Below are positions 58,557-64,000 of a stretch of 64,000 bases of DNA, one piece after another. The number at the start of each line of letters is the position of its first letter. Within the stretch, counting starts at the first letter, position 1. The DNA is taken from NCBI GenBank assembly GCA_905220665.1, contig CAJNAR010000186.1:1-64000 (forward strand). The letters are read 5' to 3'. Both the position numbers and the translations under genes were made by a program. Origin of the DNA: Albugo candida. Taxonomy: Eukaryota > Oomycota > Peronosporomycetes > Albuginales > Albuginaceae. Below the pieces are notes generated by a model. That model saw only the letters and a program-made list of their open reading frames with translations, had not been told where the DNA came from and did no database searches.

Positions 58557-58772
58557 GAGAGTGAATTTGAAAATGGATCCTCACACTACTCACATCGCAC
58601 TCCGTAAAGATCGGAGTGAATTTGCGAGAGTGTAAAGCGCGATAAAGCGGTGAGGTGGCAGTGAGCAATATGAGAGAGATAATTGTCATCATACAAGCTT
58701 TACGTCATGAAAGGTTGATTTGGCGACGCTTCTACTGGATACCAACGTGCGATACCGTCAGCATACGTGGCG
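58557..58772 (-). promoter_or_regulatory. Duplicated upstream region with degenerate CRE-like site (58753-58760)
   Basis: It carries the same gagagtgaatttgaaaatg block, and taccgtcagcatacgtgg lies 206 bp upstream of the ATG. The first half of the palindrome has changed, but the GTCAGCATACGT part is kept. Confidence 0.45.
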
Positions 58773-59054
58773 ATTTTTGAAGACGTAAAGGGCTTTACGC
58801 TTTCTTCATTCTTTCTGCTTGCGTTATATGAACGCACCAGATAGCGATTCGTAACGCATCTTGCTTGAGCTGGCTGTATTTCTCGCTTCTGTATCACACT
58901 CACACACTCACATGCACGACAGATAATCATGTGTGCACGTTATGCTAGGACTATTCAAGACTTACTATAGTTCGAGCACATAACCCTCGGTACTGTGATA
59001 CACTGCGAGAAAGGTACTAACACACTATTCATGGACATTGCATCCGTATATAGT

Positions 59055-59528
59055 TATAAGCTCATTGCAGACGTGACATTCATTCAATACAGCATTCGGC
59101 TTCGAATCATCGCGGTGATCATCATGTGACATTATTCCCACACGCAATTTAGACTGAAGAGCTCTCATATTTTGATAGAGCTATCAGAAACAAAGCAATA
59201 AACCTTACCTTGCAACTTACGGCCGCGAAGTAAAGGCTTTAGTTGTGCATCTGCCGCAGGATAGAATGGCGTTTGGTGCAATGCGACTTTCCATGCTTCA
59301 TGCATCGTTATGATCTCCACTTATTCTTGTGCCTTTCTATATATATTTTGCATTTCTTCTATGATAAGCAAGGTCGCTGCTCCATGATGACCGCATTGTT
59401 ATCATTGAGTATGTGATGCATAAAGGTGAGGTACGATATGAGATTCTGACTACACTTGAAATCATGTTGCGAATACTACTCGGATTTGGACGTCATGCAG
59501 CAGAAACAACGCAATATTTTGTGGCATC
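59055..59528. repeat. Tandem duplication unit, right copy
   Basis: Direct repeat of 57431-57970 about 1.6 kb away, including the segments from about 59055 (ataagctcattgcagacgtg) and the ctatgataagcaaggtcg block. The spacing equals the distance between the start codons of effector-like genes 2 and 3 (1632 bp). Confidence 0.8.
59465..59528 (+). pseudogene. Second remnant of the MCM7 3' end
   Basis: It reads CCEYYSDLDVMQ against CIKYYSELDVMQ in MCM7, followed by decayed sequence. It occupies the same relative place upstream of the next effector-like gene as the first remnant. Confidence 0.72.
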
Positions 59529-60002
59529 AGTATTTTCGTTCTTTATCGACTGGCTACTGTGACGGTTGGATGTGGCGTATTGTTCAGGTGGGTGTATCTG
59601 AAAGTACATTGTTTCTGGACTTGTATAGAAACAGCGGCGATTGTAGCTGGTGAAGGATTGCGAGAAGAATATCGCAGTAGGATAATGAAGAATAGTAGAT
59701 GGAAAGAGCGTTTCCTGCAATTGTCTTGTGTTATATAAAAAAAAAGGCATTTTCACATTTGCATAAATCGATTTGTTTTGTATAGAAATATATTACTTGC
59801 GCGAATGAGGCACCTTATTGATGGGCCTTGCATCGAAAAATACTGTCCGTCATTCTCTTGTTCCACCTTCCCTTTTCCTCGATGCTCTTTTCTGTCCTCT
59901 TTATTCCTTAATCGGACGTAAATCGCCTCTATTCTTGTGTTTAATTTCGTCCTCTTTCGTGGAGGGGCCATCGAATCCACGATCACCGGCACCGTGTAAG
60001 AA

Positions 60003-60179
60003 TCACCGAATCTGATTGTTCGGTTTTGATTCCGAAAGGCCGTCATTAGCTGCTTCAGGTGTTTCTGTTAGCTTACGGAACCTCAAAGGTGTCGCCGAAT
60101 CCCTCTCTGAGAGATCCTCACATGAATATTGACTCACGCAAACTGAAGCAACGAGGAGAATGATTGTTGTTATTTGCAT
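60003..60179 (-). CDS. Secreted effector-like protein 3, short or truncated (58 aa)
   Basis: Signal peptide MQITTIILLVASVCVSQYSC, then DLSERDSATPLRFRKLTETP, so the leader and RFRKL motif are kept. The frame stops at 60003-60005 after SKPNNQIR. The charged tail of its relatives is missing. A long open frame in another phase continues downstream (to 59753), so a frameshift may have removed the tail. It could encode a 38-residue secreted peptide or be a pseudogene. Confidence 0.55.
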   Translation of the reverse strand: MQITTIILLVASVCVSQYSCEDLSERDSATPLRFRKLTETPEAANDGLSESKPNNQIR

Positions 60180-60390
60180 ATTTGTTGCGAGTGAATTTGA
60201 AAATAATCTTCATTCCATCGGCATTGCACTCCGCAAAGATTTGGTAATGTTGATGAAATTTTATGAGTGTAATCGAGTGTTGAGGTGGCAGTGAGCATTG
60301 GAACGGATATGGTTGTTATTGTAGAAGCTTTGAGTCATAAAGAAGTCATTTCACAAAGCTTTTACCTTTTACGGATAAGTTCCATCGCTG

Positions 60391-60515
60391 TATGACGTCA
60401 GTTTACGTTGCGAAACACTATGGAATACTCAGCTTTACGTCATAGAGGTGTGATATCATCTATTTTTTCTATCAGTGAATAGGAACCCCCGTACTATGAC
60501 ATCAGTATACGTGGC
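60391..60515 (-). promoter_or_regulatory. CRE-like sites upstream of effector-like gene 3 (60393-60400, and a second copy near 60497)
   Basis: TGACGTCAGTTTACGT lies 214 bp upstream of the ATG. A second, slightly changed copy (tatgacatcagtatacgtgg) lies about 100 bp further away. Confidence 0.5.
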
Positions 60516-61201
60516 GATATTCACAGAATTGAACTAAACGCGTAAAACGATTCAAACTCTTTTCATTATTTCCAAAATCAGGAAAAATGGTTCGAGATGG
60601 TGTCCATGGACGCATCTCATTTGAGCTGTCGTCTTTGCTTCTTCGATTCTTTGCATCGCCTGATTTAACACACTCATACGCAGGATTAGAGTTATATTCT
60701 TACTTCAAATTAGGGCTGCTCTAGGATTTCTTCAGTTTGAATTGAAAATCTCGGTAATGTGCTCTTTGCGAGATACTAGAAGCTATTCAATGACAGGTAG
60801 TGGTGCTATTTCAACTGCATACAGTATGTCAAGGTCAGAAGCCATTACTACACGCCAATACATGAGTGGATGCATCACAAATGTGTATACCAATGAGATG
60901 TTGTCCATAAATGCAATCATTCTTCAATGGCTATCCACGATTTTCAAAAAGTGAGTAGCTTAATTGATGGACTTCTAGATTTAAAAGACACTATGGTGAC
61001 TATGAAGATTGCGAGAAGACGAGATGGAGACTGCGGTCGAATACATGTGGAAGACGAAGAGTATGATGTTTAAATTGATGAATTGCTACATGATGTAATC
61101 AAAAAGAAGCATTATCGAATTGCGCTATAGCATGGACTTTGTGTGGAAATATAATACTTGTGGGGATCCAGTCACTCCACCTATGGAATTTGCGTCGAAA
61201 A

Positions 61202-61597
61202 CTACTGTCCCTGATTTCCTTGATTCTTGCTTTTTTTCTCTTTTTCTCTTCTTTCTCTTTCTTCTCGTTCTCTTTTCTCCTTCTTTTTTTTCTCATGTTC
61301 TTTATGCTTCTGTTTCCTTCGTTTTGCTTCTTCTTGCTCACTCTCTTTGTTCTGTTCCCCTTGGTTTCCCTTTCCACCATTGCCACTGTCCGGTTCGTCA
61401 TCATCATCACATTTCAAGTATCGCCGAACCTGAGGGATGGGTTTTGTATTCGGATCGCCACCATTACTTCCTTTGGCTGTGTCCGCCGGCTTAAGGAATC
61501 TTAAGGATGTTGCCAACTCTCTCTCTGGAAGCTCCTCACATGAGTTTTGACTCACGCAGAATGAGGTTATGAGATATGCGATCTTTGTTACTCTCAT
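61202..61597 (-). CDS. Secreted effector-like protein 4, charged coiled tail (131 aa)
   Basis: Signal peptide MRVTKIAYLITSFCVSQNSC, then ELPERELATSLRFLKPADT, the most divergent form of the motif in the array. A central DDDDEP segment precedes a long Glu/Lys/Arg stretch (KEHEKKKKEKREREERERRE) likely to be helical. It ends NQGNQGQ. It shares KCDDDDE with the tail of the gene at the right window edge (ECDDDED). The function is unknown. Confidence 0.75.
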   Translation of the reverse strand: MRVTKIAYLITSFCVSQNSCEELPERELATSLRFLKPADTAKGSNGGDPNTKPIPQVRRYLKCDDDDEPDSGNGGKGNQGEQNKESEQEEAKRRKQKHKEHEKKKKEKREREERERREKEKKSKNQGNQGQ

Positions 61598-61800
61598 TGT
61601 TGCAGGTTACAGCGAATTTGAAAATGATCATCATTCCAGTGCCATAGTGATTGGAAAGAAGTCTTTATGTAAAAGCACAATAGAGTGGTCAGGTGTCACT
61701 GAGCGATGTCAGTGGGATAGTTTTTTTCAAAGAAAGTTTGTGTCAAATAAGATGGACTCTAGCAATTCCACCAAGCTGTTACTGTCATTCAGCAACGTGC

Positions 61801-61820
61801 TATGACGTCAGCATACGTCA
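61801..61820 (-). promoter_or_regulatory. CRE-like site upstream of effector-like gene 4
   Basis: TGACGTCAGCATACGTCA, with the palindrome at 61803-61810, lies 206 bp upstream of the ATG. Confidence 0.5.
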
Positions 61821-62744
61821 CAATGTTCTCAGAGAAAGGGTCAAATACACAATCCACTTCATACTTTCTCGATCCCATTTGGAATGTGAAAGAATGTATT
61901 AGATGTTGTCCGCTATGTGAGCTGTAATTCTCGTTTTAGCATCACCTGACTGACACTCCCACGCGATCACGTTTTCCGCTTGAACTAAGCTTACATCAGG
62001 ATTCTACTATTTGAAATGCCTCGATAATGTGATACATTGCGAGAGCTTATAAATTATGTCTTTGTGGTAACGAAATAGTCGGGGTGCTTTGCTAGTAGAA
62101 TCCTCCATAATCAAATAGAGACGTCAAGGAGGTGTTTCAAGTTCAGTTGTACCATTTGACTGTAAAATTTATAGCTGCACTGATTAACGCATTGGTGGTC
62201 ATGAGTTATCAACGCACAAGTTCTGACTAATACTTAGCATCTTTCACTTATAGCAAGTCCAAATGCTATAATGTGTGCTTCAGCTGAAGAAAATGAGAAT
62301 TTCATGCTTTATGCATCTTGTTTACTCTTCACTATCGCTTAAGCTATTTTTCATTACATATCTTCCACTAATATGTCTTCTTCTTACATCGACTTGCTTT
62401 CCTTCGTACCCCTGACACATTATAGAGCGATGAGCAAACCGGAATATTGCTAGTTGCATGTCGAATGTCTGTTAGATAGAGAACAATCTCTAGCGTTTCT
62501 GCAAGAGTGATGATCAGGCTGTCGCAAATACCCGAAATCAGCAAATGCGTTTTGCTTATTACAAAAGCGGACACGAATAAAGTATTAGCATGCCGAGTAA
62601 GATTCGCATTCAAGACAGAGCATCACGTCACCACATTGACGAAGCTTTTACAATAAGGAGGATGTCCGCACGGGGCGGAGGTGTGCTGAAACGCAAACTC
62701 AGACTCAAACAATGATCCCGACATTTTGACACAAAACTAGGATT
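61821..62744. other. Intergenic with duplicated array sequence
   Basis: It includes another copy of the array's upstream block (gataatgtgatacattgcgaga near 62021-62042), also present near 56770, 58990 and 60752. No gene was recognised before NAA30. Confidence 0.6.
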
Positions 62745-63293
62745 ATGTGCTGCCACATAAGTTCCAACATGACAAATGGAAGCAAACGCAAATCAATCGT
62801 ATTTTCCGCCTACAACGGAGAAACCCAACTTGACGAAATTATGCGATTGATTGAGAAAGATCTATCAGAACCGTACTCAGTATTCACTTATCGCTACTTC
62901 CTATATAATTGGCCAGAATTGTGCGTGTTGGCACACTTGAATGAGAAGTTGATTGGTGCAATTATTTGTCGACAGGAACAAAGTGACTCAACAAAGGGCG
63001 ATTCAGTCTCATGTGCGCCTTCCACTGATAAGAAATCTTCATTCAGAGGATACATTGCAATGTTAGCAGTTGAAAAGCGATGTCGGAAGCAAGGAATAGG
63101 ATCGCGTTTGGTTACAGATGCGATAGAAAAAATGATATCATTTCAATGCGATGAGATCTTTTTGGAGACAGAAATATCAAATAAAGGCGCTATTCGATTA
63201 TATGAGAATCTCGGCTTTGTTCGCGACGAGCGACTCGTTAAATATTATCTGAATGGTGGTGACGCGTACCGCTTGAAGTTGTGGGTGCACTGA
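62745..63293 (+). CDS. NAA30: N-alpha-acetyltransferase NAA30/MAK3 (182 aa)
   Basis: The catalytic subunit of the NatC N-terminal acetyltransferase. The GNAT fold is clear: IMRLIEKDLSEPYSVFTYRY (peptide-binding region), the acetyl-CoA loop RCRKQGIGSRLV, then EIFLETEISNKGAIRLYENL and GFVRDERLVKYYLNGGDAYR, typical of NAA30. Length fits the catalytic domain. The ATG at 62745 is first in frame; one at 62769 is an alternative. It is a conserved single-copy-type gene lodged within the effector-like array. Confidence 0.93.
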   Translation: MCCHISSNMTNGSKRKSIVFSAYNGETQLDEIMRLIEKDLSEPYSVFTYRYFLYNWPELCVLAHLNEKLIGAIICRQEQSDSTKGDSVSCAPSTDKKSSFRGYIAMLAVEKRCRKQGIGSRLVTDAIEKMISFQCDEIFLETEISNKGAIRLYENLGFVRDERLVKYYLNGGDAYRLKLWVH

Positions 63294-63477
63294 TATGTAT
63301 CGTTACACGACGATATTCAGCAGGAGTGAAGATATAAGACTTTACTGAATTGTCTTTGAATCGTCTTCGAATTGTCATTCATATTTTGATAACGTATTGA
63401 TAGACTATAGAAGAAAGGTAACTTTTCTACAATTTACTATCCACTTTTTCGCGTCTTTACTCAAGACGTGGACATTC

Positions 63478-64000
63478 TCAGCGAACGCGCACACCCCACT
63501 TTGTGAACATATTATCGTCGCTACCACTCTCATCTTCCTCATTGCCATTGCCATTGCCATCTTTTCCTTCATCGTACTCATTTCCCTCCTTATCTTTTGA
63601 TTCGTCGTATTCATTCTCTTTGCCATTTTTTGATTCGTTGTTATTCTTTGTGTATTGAGAGTCGCTCTGTGTCTTGGTTTGTGCAGAAGGTGTATCATTC
63701 TTTTTATTAGCCCCACTACCTGAGGGTGTTGGACCGCCTGATCCTCCAGTTCCCGAGGGTGTTGATGTTGTTGGTCCTCCACTTCCTGAGGGCGTTGGAC
63801 CGCCTGATCCTCCACTGTTTTCTTTCTTCTTTTCATAATCATCATCTTTCTTATCATGTGTCGGCTTCACTTCCTTCTCATTACCCTCATCATCATCACA
63901 CTCCAAATCCTCATTTTTGTCCTCATCATCATCACACTCCAAATCACCATACTTGTCCTTATCATCGTCACATTCCAAATCATCATATTCGTCCTTATCA
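63478..64000 (-). CDS. Repeat-rich acidic protein, 5' end beyond window (173+ aa)
   Basis: The frame is open to the right edge, so the start and any signal peptide are unseen. It has three or more near-repeats of DLECDDDEDK (63890-64000), then Gly/Pro/Ser repeats (GGSGGPTPSGSG, twice), then Asn/Lys/Glu-rich sequence ending WGVRVR. Orientation, composition and the ECDDDE segment resemble effector-like gene 4, so it is probably another array member. Without the N-terminus this is an inference. Confidence 0.6.
   Translation of the reverse strand, partial: DKDEYDDLECDDDKDKYGDLECDDDEDKNEDLECDDDEGNEKEVKPTHDKKDDDYEKKKENSGGSGGPTPSGSGGPTTSTPSGTGGSGGPTPSGSGANKKNDTPSAQTKTQSDSQYTKNNNESKNGKENEYDESKDKEGNEYDEGKDGNGNGNEEDESGSDDNMFTKWGVRVR

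Noticed and set aside
56320..61597. Canonical RXLR effectors
   Set aside because: No RXLR followed by an EER-type motif is present. The shared motif is RFRKL-like, so the proteins are described only as effector-like.

Overview
The window reads as nuclear DNA of an oomycete (water mould), most likely a compact-genome white-rust type such as Albugo. The supporting evidence is introns of about 44-83 nt with GT..AG ends, closely packed genes on both strands, an oomycete-style six-repeat WRKY19-like zinc-finger protein, a flagellar inner-arm dynein light chain, a mating-protein-like coiled-coil protein, and a tandem family of short secreted proteins sharing one leader. The genus is an inference; the sequence alone does not prove it.

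Region 1 (1-18.8 kb) is a head-to-tail array of three LINE (non-LTR) retrotransposons on the minus strand. Each unit has ORF1 (nucleic-acid-binding type) and ORF2 (APE endonuclease, reverse transcriptase, C-terminal zinc-binding segment). Units are separated by an 18-bp copy of the 5' end of tRNA-Phe, and the array ends exactly at a complete tRNA-Phe(GAA) gene. This is the layout expected if an element repeatedly inserts into the tRNA gene and regenerates it by target duplication. ORF1 of the middle copy is open; the other frames carry mostly single-base indels. The copy next to the tRNA is a mosaic of the other two.

Region 2 (18.8-38 kb) holds conserved housekeeping genes: TMEM16/anoctamin, a small Asn-rich protein, DNALI1, catalase, a CCT-domain protein, MED10, the WRKY19-like protein, an SLC26 anion transporter, RRP15 and a TPR/J-domain co-chaperone. 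Region 3 (38-42.9 kb) is gene-poor. It holds a decayed MULE DNA transposon with recognisable inverted ends and a tRNA-Glu(TTC).

Region 4 (42.9-55.4 kb) is gene-dense again: an MFS transporter, DNAJC3/P58IPK with an apparent frameshift, an oomycete coiled-coil protein, a RanBP1-domain protein, an MRG15/EAF3 chromatin protein, the E2 of pyruvate dehydrogenase and MCM7. I resolved multi-exon structures for most of these by matching splice signals to protein frame.

Region 5 (55.4-64 kb) is an array of minus-strand genes for short secreted proteins. They have nearly identical signal peptides, a shared RFRKL-type motif and divergent charged, repetitive tails. The upstream DNA is duplicated too, including a CRE-like TGACGTCA element about 206-217 bp upstream of each start. 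Fragments of the MCM7 3' end lie between copies, which suggests the array grew by duplication from the MCM7 boundary. NAA30 (N-terminal acetyltransferase) sits inside the array, and the last tail-rich gene runs off the right edge.
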